64,000 bases of DNA, taken from positions 14,448 to 78,447 of the forward strand of contig JBJXGZ010000023.1 of the NCBI GenBank assembly GCA_046160625.1. The letters run 5' to 3'. A program made the translations under genes and the position numbers. Source of the DNA: M3007 sp046160625 (GTDB lineage: Bacteria > Bacteroidota > Bacteroidia > Chitinophagales > Saprospiraceae). The notes under the pieces are model-generated. The model had not been told where the DNA came from, searched no databases, and saw nothing but the letters and a program-made list of their open reading frames with translations. Shown here in pieces: positions 41,300 through 48,780 of this stretch. The stretch's first letter is position 1. Each line of letters starts with the position of its first letter.

Positions 41300-42209
41300 A
41301 CAAGGTTAAATTTTCTTCAAAACGATCCAGTACTTTTTTTTGAAAATGAAGCGGGTGGTGTTTGGATATCCCTCGACGCGATTTAAGCGCCAAGTCGAAC
41401 GTGTTTTCGTCCATGTTTCGGAATTTACGCTTCCAAAAGCCCACCGTGAAAAGCATGGCTTTCCGGTCGAGCCAATCCCCCAGTTTTCCCGACAGGATTT
41501 TTTCCAGAGATTTTTTCAAAAGGCTACTTGAATGGAGTGGAACATCTTTGACGGGCCGGGATGCAAAGTGAGGGTAGCGTTGCCAGGCCCAGGTATTTGC
41601 ACGGCAAAAAGCCTCGTAAAATTCACTTCCCCACATGGGCAAGAGTGTCACAGACTCAGTAGCGGTGAACAGATTTTTTTCCTCTATTTCAAGATGTTCT
41701 GTGTCTATAAAGTAGTTGATACAGAAGTACTTGTGCGAATTGAGCAAGAAAATTTTTTTATAAATTACAAGCAATGTTCGAGCCAGCCAAAGCCGCCCTG
41801 GCTCGGTTACAATAAAAAAATCCACATCGCTATCCGGCCTCATGCAATGCTTCGAAAGCGAGCCTGACACGAATACTCCGCGTACATAAGGGAAGCCGCC
41901 GATGAACCGTGCCATGCGCCGGGCGATAGACAAAAAATCATCTGCCCGGTGGTTGCAATCGAGACGCTGTGCTGCCCAGGACGCATCGTTTTTCAACTGG
42001 AAAAAAGAACCAAATTGGAATACTTTGCCTTGAGCGACAAGCACTTGTATTGACTCTAAAACAGCTTCCTGGGTTGCGGAAGTCTCGCCGCAAAAAGCAA
42101 ATATTTCCTCCCCCCTGAGCGGATAAGAGAAGACCTCGAAGTACGCGAGCGTTTGAAGCACGGCACTTTCAGTTGGGCAGTCAACAGTCGGGGAGCGCAT
42201 TCCGGTCAT
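41289..42209 (-). CDS. Nucleotidyltransferase (polymerase-beta fold) protein
   Basis: 306 residues, no signal. A winged-helix-like N-terminus (about 15-70) precedes a minimal NTase motif, GSLSKHCMRPDSDVDFF, giving G-S and catalytic D128-x-D130. The C-terminal 130 residues are helical and unassigned. Such proteins can add nucleotides to other molecules, resemble MNT antitoxin-type enzymes, or act on sugars; no partner gene such as HEPN is beside it, so nothing more specific can be said. Confidence 0.8.
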   Translation of the reverse strand: MTGMRSPTVDCPTESAVLQTLAYFEVFSYPLRGEEIFAFCGETSATQEAVLESIQVLVAQGKVFQFGSFFQLKNDASWAAQRLDCNHRADDFLSIARRMARFIGGFPYVRGVFVSGSLSKHCMRPDSDVDFFIVTEPGRLWLARTLLVIYKKIFLLNSHKYFCINYFIDTEHLEIEEKNLFTATESVTLLPMWGSEFYEAFCRANTWAWQRYPHFASRPVKDVPLHSSSLLKKSLEKILSGKLGDWLDRKAMLFTVGFWKRKFRNMDENTFDLALKSRRGISKHHPLHFQKKVLDRFEENLTLFNS

Positions 42210-42371
42210 CGGCTTTTGTTCTCAAAATTGCAGAACAAGGTAGCGGGTGACGGCAAGACTGAGGGCAAAAAAATTATGATTTTGAAGCAATCCGGCAAAA
42301 CCAATAGCAGCGTTGGTTATATCGCCAAACTTGTACCTATAAGAATAGGCCGCATTAAGTCAACAACCTTT

Positions 42372-43058
42372 TTAGGCCCCAATCTTCTTAAACATACTCC
42401 AGCCTTCCTTCCCAGGCCCCAAAGCTTGCCACAAAACCTCCTGAGGCGGTTCCGCTTCCAACAAAATGCGCTCTCCTGTGGCTGGGTTGTCGAATGACAA
42501 TCTCCAGGAATGCAGGTGGATGCTGCGGTCGGGATTGCTGCGACGAGCGCCGTATTTAACGTCGCCTTTGATGGGGCATCCAATGGCGGCGAGTTGAGCG
42601 CGGATTTGGTGGTGCCGCCCTGTAACCATTTGAATGTGAAGCAAATGGTAATTTTTCCCACTATCGAGCAATTGATATCGAAGTTCGGCGCGCTCGGTGC
42701 CGGGCTGCTCTACCTCAAACACAGTGGAGGTGTTTTTTACCTGGTTCTTTTTTAAAAAATGTACGAGTGTTCCGCTGGGTTGAGGCGGCAGATTTTGCAC
42801 GATTGCGAGATAATCTTTTTGGACTTTCCTTGCCTGGAACTGTGCGGAAATGAGGGTCATTGCCTCGGCAGTTTTGGCAATAAGCACCAACCCGCTCACA
42901 GGCCGGTCAATGCGGTGGACGACGTGCAATGCATGTCCGCAATATTCCTCGGCCAAATTCAGCAGGGAGTCGTCGCCCGTTTTATCAGGCTGTGTGGCAA
43001 GTCCGGGCGGTTTGTTAATGACGAGAAACGCCGCATTTTCTTGTAATATTTGAAGCAT
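42372..43058 (-). CDS. RluA-family pseudouridine synthase
   Basis: 228 residues. Isomerises uridine to pseudouridine in rRNA or tRNA. The catalytic motif is HRIDRPVSGLVL with D51, and the family blocks VINKPPGL, ALHVVHRI, TGRHHQIRAQLAAIGCPI and DVKYGARR are all present. No S4 domain, as in the short RluA-type enzymes. It follows the racemase gene by only 4 bp, so both form a two-gene unit. Confidence 0.95.
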   Translation of the reverse strand: MLQILQENAAFLVINKPPGLATQPDKTGDDSLLNLAEEYCGHALHVVHRIDRPVSGLVLIAKTAEAMTLISAQFQARKVQKDYLAIVQNLPPQPSGTLVHFLKKNQVKNTSTVFEVEQPGTERAELRYQLLDSGKNYHLLHIQMVTGRHHQIRAQLAAIGCPIKGDVKYGARRSNPDRSIHLHSWRLSFDNPATGERILLEAEPPQEVLWQALGPGKEGWSMFKKIGA

Positions 43059-43062
43059 TAGT

Positions 43063-43809
43063 TCAGGGTTTTAGTTTTTCAGGAGCAACTCTCCTAATCA
43101 GTTCGCGCGCCAAAATTGTATTCGGGTTGAACGCAGCCATGCCATGGAAATCCAGTTGTTCTTCCACCATCCCGATTTCTGTACAACCCAGGATCACGGC
43201 CTCTGCACCCAACGCTTGAAGTTCGGCTATGGCGGTATTCAATTTAATAATTGCTTCAGGATGCCCTTCCGATATACATTTTAGGCCGTAATCAGGGTGA
43301 TAAATAGGCACTTGTGCCAGTTCATTGTGCCGTTTGATATCAAGCACCACGGGGGTCAACGAGGCATTTCGCAAGCGGTTTTGGTAAAGATTGGTCTTAT
43401 AACTTCCCAAAGTGCAAAGCAATCCAATACGCTCGAAGGCTTGTTCCTGTGCTTTTATAAAAGCCGTCGTATGTTCGATCAGATGCAGGATTTCTGCCTT
43501 TGAACCCTTGTCCATGAGTGTCTTCATCATCGGGTCAAATATCTGTGGGGCATGGGCGGTGTTGCAGGCAATCCCGATGTATTTTGAGCCGGCGTTTTCG
43601 AGCAATAAAATAACCTCAGCCAGTGCATTAGCGGGGCTTTCGTTCGATTTCCCCAGCAGATAATCTGTGCGGTCGGCAATCAGTTGTGGGAAAGATGCCA
43701 GCAGCACAGACAAGTGGTCCTGGTCGCGGTGGGCCACCGTATTCTCCACAATCTTTTTGTAAAGGTCCGCGCCCGCCATTGGGCCTATTCCGCCTACTAT
43801 GCCTATCAT
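43063..43809 (-). CDS. Aspartate/glutamate racemase family protein
   Basis: 248 residues, cytoplasmic. Two catalytic cysteines are visible: C82 in GIACNTAHAP and C209 in ILGCTEIGM, with the N-terminal GIVGGIGPMAG typical of the Asp/Glu racemase superfamily. Substrate may be aspartate, giving D-Asp for peptidoglycan cross-bridges or other uses, but a hydantoin-type role cannot be excluded. Starts the unit with the RluA-type gene. Two 16-base direct repeats lie just before its start. Confidence 0.93.
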   Translation of the reverse strand: MIGIVGGIGPMAGADLYKKIVENTVAHRDQDHLSVLLASFPQLIADRTDYLLGKSNESPANALAEVILLLENAGSKYIGIACNTAHAPQIFDPMMKTLMDKGSKAEILHLIEHTTAFIKAQEQAFERIGLLCTLGSYKTNLYQNRLRNASLTPVVLDIKRHNELAQVPIYHPDYGLKCISEGHPEAIIKLNTAIAELQALGAEAVILGCTEIGMVEEQLDFHGMAAFNPNTILARELIRRVAPEKLKP

Positions 43810-43810
43810 G

Positions 43811-43842
43811 GAGTGATAAAGTGATGGAGTGATAAAGTGATG
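43811..43842. repeat. Two tandem copies of gagtgataaagtgatg
   Basis: A perfect 16-base duplication immediately upstream of the racemase start. It is itself made of gtgat units. Confidence 0.85.
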
Positions 43843-43930
43843 CTAGGCTGCGTCGATACTATCACAGTCAAACAAGAAATTGCTCATAGGGTTGTGATCT
43901 GGAATGCTGAAAATCATCGGGTTACATCAA

Positions 43931-43949
43931 GTGACTTCTAGTCACCCGG
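43931..43949. repeat. Palindrome gtgact-tct-agtcac
   Basis: A short palindrome followed by ccgg, related to the cgggtgact/agtcacccg palindrome at the window end (63980-64000). Lies between the convergent or tail-facing racemase and LysE genes. Confidence 0.5.
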
Positions 43950-43984
43950 TAAGTTTCAGCAATTAAACAACCGAGGTCATTACC

Positions 43985-44641
43985 TTAATGCTTGGCCGTT
44001 TTTGTGCTGCGATATTTTTTTTTCAAAATCTTCCAGATCTGCAGAATCGCAGTTAGTGAGAATACACATCCGATGATGAAATTGATTGCTTCCTGACTTG
44101 CGTCTAATTTTTGCACCGCCATTTTCCCGCCAAAAATAAAGATACAGTGAGCCGCAAAAGTGCCCAGCCCTATGCCTAGCAAATAACCATTGTAAAACCC
44201 TTTTTTGTCCTGCATTATGCCTTTCGCGTACAGTACAGAACTCCATCCCAGCCAAAACGGGATGGATGCCGGGCTAATAGCGCGCATCATGAGACCCAAC
44301 AAAAAACGGTGCATCGTGTAAGAAAGCAGCACGTTTTTGGCGCCATGATGACCAAGTGATGCTTTGAAACTGCCAATGGCCAGCACAATCACTATCAAAA
44401 CCGCCACCCACTCCATAATTTTGAAAATACGCTCATGCTTCTGTATCCAGGTGAGCGCAACCAGCAATAGCCGCACGTAGATCACCTCCGCGACTATACT
44501 ACCGATGGAGAAATTGATGGCTGGCCTTATCCCCTCTGTGATACTGATTTGCATCGCCGAAAGCCCGATAGTGCCAATAACCATCGAGCCAAAAAAACTG
44601 ATGGACATCCCTGAATAGAAAACCCTGAAGATGCTTTTCAT
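43985..44641 (-). CDS. LysE-family exporter
   Basis: 218 residues with about six hydrophobic segments (MVIGTIGLSAMQISITEGIR ... INFSIGSIVAEVIYVRLLLV ... ISPASIPFWLGWSSVLYA ... YLLGIGLGTFAAHCIFIFGG). LysE proteins export amino acids. It starts 9 bp after the ATP-grasp gene ends, on the same strand, so the two are cotranscribed: an ATP-grasp ligase and an amino-acid-type exporter side by side suggest that the ligase product may be exported, but this is inference. Confidence 0.87.
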   Translation of the reverse strand: MKSIFRVFYSGMSISFFGSMVIGTIGLSAMQISITEGIRPAINFSIGSIVAEVIYVRLLLVALTWIQKHERIFKIMEWVAVLIVIVLAIGSFKASLGHHGAKNVLLSYTMHRFLLGLMMRAISPASIPFWLGWSSVLYAKGIMQDKKGFYNGYLLGIGLGTFAAHCIFIFGGKMAVQKLDASQEAINFIIGCVFSLTAILQIWKILKKKYRSTKTAKH

Positions 44642-44650
44642 GGGTGGGTG

Positions 44651-45751
44651 TCAATCGTATTGGTCCAGGAGGTCTAGGTGGCGATTAACGGCGCGAAGAT
44701 AGCGCAAGCCTTTCCAAAAAGACCAGTATGGATGGCCGTGCGCATTATTCCATGCGCTCACTTCATAGAGCAACTTCCAATGGCGAAGTATTTCCGCATA
44801 TGCTTGCGACAAACGTAGCCCACAATGATAAATGTGACTTGGCGATGCGCCAGCGCCGTTGTACTCAAGGATGGCGAAATTTTTTCCCAGCTTCAAATCT
44901 GCTATTGAAGTACATTTTACATCGTAACGACCCCAAAAAAAAGCGCCGCTGTGGAGACTGATTTTATCAAAAAAAGCCGTCAGTTCAGCATCAGCTTCGT
45001 GAGAGAGGTTGCGCAGTCGGGCGCCTCGGCTGCGGTTTATGGCAAAGGAAAGGACATAGCGTTCGCGGTCGGCAGGCACCCAATCGAGCTTGTCCTCGTG
45101 TTTGCGGCACATTTCTTCGGCGCGTGCACTTGCTTGCGGGTGACGCTCAATGAGCTCGCGAAGTGTGGTTTGACCGTCGCCCCATACCTCGAGCGCTTCG
45201 CGGAGGATGATTCCAGTGATTTGACCGCTCTGTTTAGACGGGTGTCGAACGTAAAAAACACCGAGTTCCATGGGCAAATCCACCAAGTCTTGGATGAGGT
45301 AATCCATGGGGCAGTAACCGTGGTATTCAAGCAATTGCGCCTCGGTGTCAATTTTTCGGAAAAGGAGGCCTTTGCGCCCCACGTCAGGTTTTACAATAAA
45401 GGGATATTGGAACCCCGCCTTGACCATGCGCGCTTTTACCCCTTCAAAATCCTCCGGCGGCTTTACCAATACGGTGCGCGGATACACGCCATCAGGCATT
45501 TGTTTGTACACATCCGTCTTCGTCTCGCCTTCATATCCACCGAAAGGAATGGTTGGATTGGAGGGGGTAAACCACCAAAATGAGCGTGCCCGCAAAGAAT
45601 ACCAGGCCCACATCGGGATGAGTGGGATATAGAGTGCGGTGGCTGGCCAGAGCTCCCAGTTGGTGATTTTTTCAAAAAAGCCGGGCTTTTGCGAGACGGG
45701 GGGATTGGGCTTTGTGGGTGCCGAATGGTCGGGGATGTTTTGCTCCTGCAT
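44651..45751 (-). CDS. ATP-grasp family protein
   Basis: 366 residues. An N-terminal membrane-proximal hydrophobic segment (about 30-50, LWPATALYIPLIPMWAWYSL) precedes an ATP-grasp fold: FIVKPDVGRKGLL gives the ATP-binding lysine region, DYLIQDLVDLPMELGVFYV follows, and GRYDVKCTS...FAILEYNGAGASPSH supplies the magnesium-binding acids (D, E, N). Often annotated as D-alanine-D-alanine ligase-like in Bacteroidota, without proof of substrate. A perfect -7 element lies upstream (45782-45775). It faces away from the peptide precursor at 45942. Confidence 0.8.
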   Translation of the reverse strand: MQEQNIPDHSAPTKPNPPVSQKPGFFEKITNWELWPATALYIPLIPMWAWYSLRARSFWWFTPSNPTIPFGGYEGETKTDVYKQMPDGVYPRTVLVKPPEDFEGVKARMVKAGFQYPFIVKPDVGRKGLLFRKIDTEAQLLEYHGYCPMDYLIQDLVDLPMELGVFYVRHPSKQSGQITGIILREALEVWGDGQTTLRELIERHPQASARAEEMCRKHEDKLDWVPADRERYVLSFAINRSRGARLRNLSHEADAELTAFFDKISLHSGAFFWGRYDVKCTSIADLKLGKNFAILEYNGAGASPSHIYHCGLRLSQAYAEILRHWKLLYEVSAWNNAHGHPYWSFWKGLRYLRAVNRHLDLLDQYD

Positions 45752-45774
45752 TTTGCGTTGTCTGAAAAAGTGCG

Positions 45775-45782
45775 CAAAAGTA
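45775..45782 (-). promoter_or_regulatory. -7 promoter element (TACTTTTG) of the ATP-grasp gene
   Basis: Exact TAnnTTTG match on the minus strand, 23 bases before the ATG at 45751. Confidence 0.55.
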
Positions 45783-45941
45783 GGGTTTCGATCTGAAAAG
45801 TAGGAGGGGACAAAATAGTACTTACTTTCTGCCTCAGAAACCTGACTTTTCCAAAAAAATGTCCAACGATACTTCTGACTGGACGAGTAACTTTAATCCG
45901 TTAAAAAATAGTTACCAAATCATCTTTCAAATTTCTCTTGT

Positions 45942-46136
45942 ATGGCAAAGGAAAAACTCAAACTCAACGAACTCAAGGTACAGAGCATTGTCACTTCTCT
46001 TGAAGAAGGCCAGATGCAGACCTTGAAAGGCGGCAAAGAAGTAGTGGGCCGTCGCCGCAACTATTCCGTACGCTGGACCATGGTTGACACCCGTGTTCAG
46101 ACAGATTCAGTTGGTAGCCACATTGGCGGAAACTAG
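45942..46136 (+). CDS. RiPP-like peptide precursor with GG leader and cysteine-free core
   Basis: 64 residues. Residues 5-30, LKLNELKVQSIVTSLEEGQ and onward to KGGK, match the leader of bacteroidal class I lanthipeptide precursors (pinensin-like: a LNELKVxSxVTSL block recognised by LanB enzymes and a GG cleavage site). The putative core after the double glycine (about 30-64, KEVVGRRRNYSVRWTMVDTR and onward) has several Ser and Thr but no cysteine, so no lanthionine ring can form. No LanB, LanC, radical-SAM or peptidase/exporter gene lies beside it. The stop codon shares bases with the convergent helical-protein gene. Role is inferred from the leader only. Confidence 0.75.
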   Translation: MAKEKLKLNELKVQSIVTSLEEGQMQTLKGGKEVVGRRRNYSVRWTMVDTRVQTDSVGSHIGGN

Positions 46137-47683
46137 ACTTCGGAATCTGCTATCTCGCGCAAATATTTTTCGCGCACCACTGTTGCAAATGCTTGACCTC
46201 TTGCCTTGCCATCCAGCCAAGCCAAGAGGTCAAATGTTTGTAACAAAGCCCTCGTTTCAGGCTCCTGCGATTTTGGCTGCAAGTCATTTTTTACTTTGGC
46301 GAACACCTCGCGTTGGCTCTTTACATCAGGCAATTTTATTGCTTCAAAAATACCGTGCATGAATCGCCGTTCCAGTTCATGGAGGCGGTTTTTTCTTTTT
46401 AAAAATCGTGCCGATGTCCTTAGTTGCGAATCCAGCAACAGAAAATTCCCCAACTCAAAATGGAGAATGAGCGAAAGGATGCGGGCGAGGCTTTGCAGGT
46501 CTTCACGGCCGACCGTTCGGCGTTGGGCGAGCCAATGATTGAGGTGGTCAAGTGCCATATTGAAGTCGCCACAACCTATGCAGATCGGAACAAACTGGAG
46601 GTAAAAACTGCCAGTTTCGTAGTCATGCGGGTCAAAGTTTTCGGCTTCCGAAAGGCAGCGCTCCATTTCCCGCCGCCCATCTCCAAATTCGCCAGTATAG
46701 GTACACATTGCAAAGAATGTACTGAAATATTGGCGGTGTTTTTTTCGGCGGTCATCTTCTGTAATTGGTTGAAGATCACGGAGTTTATCCAAACAAGTGC
46801 GCACCTCGGAGTACTTCTGCAAAAGCCCGCAAGCTACTGTCTGATTGCTGAGCGTGGCGATGTAATCCGACATGTTTTCTCGCAAAAAATGAGGCTGCGA
46901 CTCTTGCAGCGCAATAAGCGTTTTGCCTGTTTCGTAAAATTTTTCTTGTTCTAACGCGGTATGATAGTAGAGGCTCAGGGTTCGGTAGTAAAGCACCCGG
47001 GCCGTGTGCGACACTGCCGAATCGGGGTCGGTGAACGCCTCCTGTTCTATGAGTTGGCGAAGCCGTGCCACACGATCGGGGCCTCGCTGAAGCGGGTCTT
47101 TTTTGATGGTAGCATACGCCTGGAAAAACGCCCGGCGATAGTGGGAGGCATTGCGCAATTGTTCCATGGCTCGCGCCTCTTCATCCTGCAATCGCTCGAG
47201 ATTTTTATGTAGGAAATCAATGTCCATGCGAGTATATGCGAGTTGTTTTTCCCAGCGCACAATTTCGATCTGGTGGGCAAAACTCTCGTACAACCTGGCA
47301 AGTTTGCGCGCCTTGGCAAGCAGCTCGCGGCAATCGGCATAATGTCCGCGTTTGAAAAGGGCGGCTATACTCTGGAGCAGTTGGTTCAGGCGGTGCTGGG
47401 TGGAATGCAATTCATCATAATTCTGAAGACATTTTAGCACCAATTCATAGAGATATGCCTTTAGTTCAGAGTATTTTTTGCTGCCGACGTCCTGACTTTT
47501 GTAAATTTTTGTCTTCCATTTTTCATCGTCAAACGTTTCGGCGGCAGCCATTGCTTCAAACAGTTGGGTGTACTTGGTATCCACGCCGGGTTTCCCCTTT
47601 ATAAATATGCGGAAGTAGCGCTTTTCGGCTGGGGAAAGCGAGCGGACCAGTCGGTGCAATTTGTCGGAAGGCGTTTTTGACAT
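46133..47683 (-). CDS. Alpha-helical repeat protein of unknown function
   Basis: 516 residues, no signal or membrane segment. It opens with KLHRLVRSLSPAEKRYFRIF, a block I recall from a large group of uncharacterised Bacteroidota proteins. The rest is almost all helical, with TPR-like pairs (FYETGKTLIALQESQPHFLR, CLDKLRDLQPITEDD, DFNMALDHLNHWL). Probably a protein-protein interaction or regulatory scaffold. It converges on the peptide precursor with a 4-bp overlap of stop codons and diverges from the LytTR gene 186 bp away. Confidence 0.75.
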   Translation of the reverse strand: MSKTPSDKLHRLVRSLSPAEKRYFRIFIKGKPGVDTKYTQLFEAMAAAETFDDEKWKTKIYKSQDVGSKKYSELKAYLYELVLKCLQNYDELHSTQHRLNQLLQSIAALFKRGHYADCRELLAKARKLARLYESFAHQIEIVRWEKQLAYTRMDIDFLHKNLERLQDEEARAMEQLRNASHYRRAFFQAYATIKKDPLQRGPDRVARLRQLIEQEAFTDPDSAVSHTARVLYYRTLSLYYHTALEQEKFYETGKTLIALQESQPHFLRENMSDYIATLSNQTVACGLLQKYSEVRTCLDKLRDLQPITEDDRRKKHRQYFSTFFAMCTYTGEFGDGRREMERCLSEAENFDPHDYETGSFYLQFVPICIGCGDFNMALDHLNHWLAQRRTVGREDLQSLARILSLILHFELGNFLLLDSQLRTSARFLKRKNRLHELERRFMHGIFEAIKLPDVKSQREVFAKVKNDLQPKSQEPETRALLQTFDLLAWLDGKARGQAFATVVREKYLREIADSEV

Positions 47684-47869
47684 GGGTGGGTGATGGATTT
47701 AGGAGCAAAATTGTCAGGTATTTATCATTTTACCAAAACTAAAAACAGCCTTGGAAACCTGACTTTTAAAAATAATTGGGTTGCAGTGGGCAAATGGAAG
47801 GCGGACATTTGTACCATAGAAACTGAAAAGCAGCATAAATGTAAAACTCAAAAAGTAAAACTGTTTGCC

Positions 47870-48325
47870 ATGCTAAACGCCATCGCTATCCGCCGCCTTC
47901 CAGAATCGCCAGAGCCGAATGCAGCATTTGCTCGCGCGCTTCCGATAAAACCGTTGCCGACCATTGATCCCTTGGCAAGGACTGCTCCCGAAGCAGAAAA
48001 GATCGCACTGCCAACCATGGAGGGACTTTGTTTCGAAAAAGTGAAGCATATCGCTTATTTGGAAGCGAGCGGCAATTACACTGCCTTGCACTTTAAGGAC
48101 AAGCGACAAGTCCTGGTATGCAAAACCTTACGGGAAGTGGAACTAATGCTTTCCAACCGGGCATTTGCTCGTATCCATCGCTCGCACACGATTCACCTCA
48201 AACACCTCAAAAAATATGTGCGCGGCAAAGGTGGGCACGTGTTGCTCCAAAATGGTGTGACGCTCACCGTATCCATAGGCCAGAAGGAGGCTTTTTTAGA
48301 GCAAGTGAAGGTTTACTTTGGTTAA
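47870..48325 (+). CDS. LytTR-family DNA-binding regulator without a receiver domain
   Basis: 151 residues from the ATG at 47870. The frame opens at 47690, but the upstream 60 residues look like untranslated sequence. About 50 linker residues precede a LytTR domain (about 55-151: FEKVKHIAYLEASGNYTALH ... FARIHRSHTIHLKHLKKYV ... VLLQNGVTLTVSIGQKEAFL). No receiver or membrane domain is present, so control is by expression or partner binding. Divergent from the helical-protein gene. Confidence 0.9.
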   Translation: MLNAIAIRRLPESPEPNAAFARALPIKPLPTIDPLARTAPEAEKIALPTMEGLCFEKVKHIAYLEASGNYTALHFKDKRQVLVCKTLREVELMLSNRAFARIHRSHTIHLKHLKKYVRGKGGHVLLQNGVTLTVSIGQKEAFLEQVKVYFG

Positions 48326-48780
48326 ACAGTTTAAAGATAAAAGTTGAGTACGCTTTTTCTCATGGTTTTACATTTAGCAGTTTCCCTGTTTTAAATTTTC
48401 CTGTTTAATCTTTCTGCCCTCTGTATAACCATTTCCCAAAAAGAAAAACACCCATTGCCCGCCCCAATACCCTCCCCAGCAAATAAACACAACTGTCGCC
48501 CTCCTTTCGCCTTCGGGCGGAGGGAGGGACTGGGAGGGGGGATAATAAACTGCAAAATGTAAAACAGGAAAATATAAAACCGCAAAATCAAGAAACACAG
48601 TAAGGGTTTGGTTTGGCACCGGACGCAGCAATTGCATCCGGTGATTTTTTTTGTGGCGGAGGCTCGAATTTTTCAGACCTTTCGCGGCTCGATTTTACCT
48701 TCGCTTGCAGGATTCTTTGGGCCGCATCACCAAATACCCACATCACCAAATCAACAGATACCCATTATCCTTCAGAGTTA
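48326..48780. repeat. 455-bp gap with CAGGAAAA/CCGCAAAA repeats, a GC-rich palindrome and a terminator
   Basis: 48380-48415 and 48550-48590 carry the acagg-aaa/ccgcaaaa family seen at 30668-30813, in opposite orientation. Between them, 48490-48545 holds a GC-rich palindrome (gccctcctttcgcc-ttc-gggcggagggaggg) of a kind whose relative is found in frame at 58630-58660. A terminator-like hairpin lies at 48617-48652. An open frame begins at 48613, but its first 56 residues are encoded by this repeat region and are not accepted. Confidence 0.7.
48617..48652 (+). terminator. Rho-independent terminator-like hairpin
   Basis: caccggacgca and tgcatccggtg (10 of 11 pairs) followed by eight T residues, on the + strand, probably ending the LytTR transcript or protecting the nSTAND gene from read-through. 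Confidence 0.75.

Noticed and set aside
48613..48780. N-terminal extension of the nSTAND frame (48613 start)
   Set aside because: It is encoded by a terminator hairpin and repeat DNA; the ATG at 48781 begins the family-like sequence.
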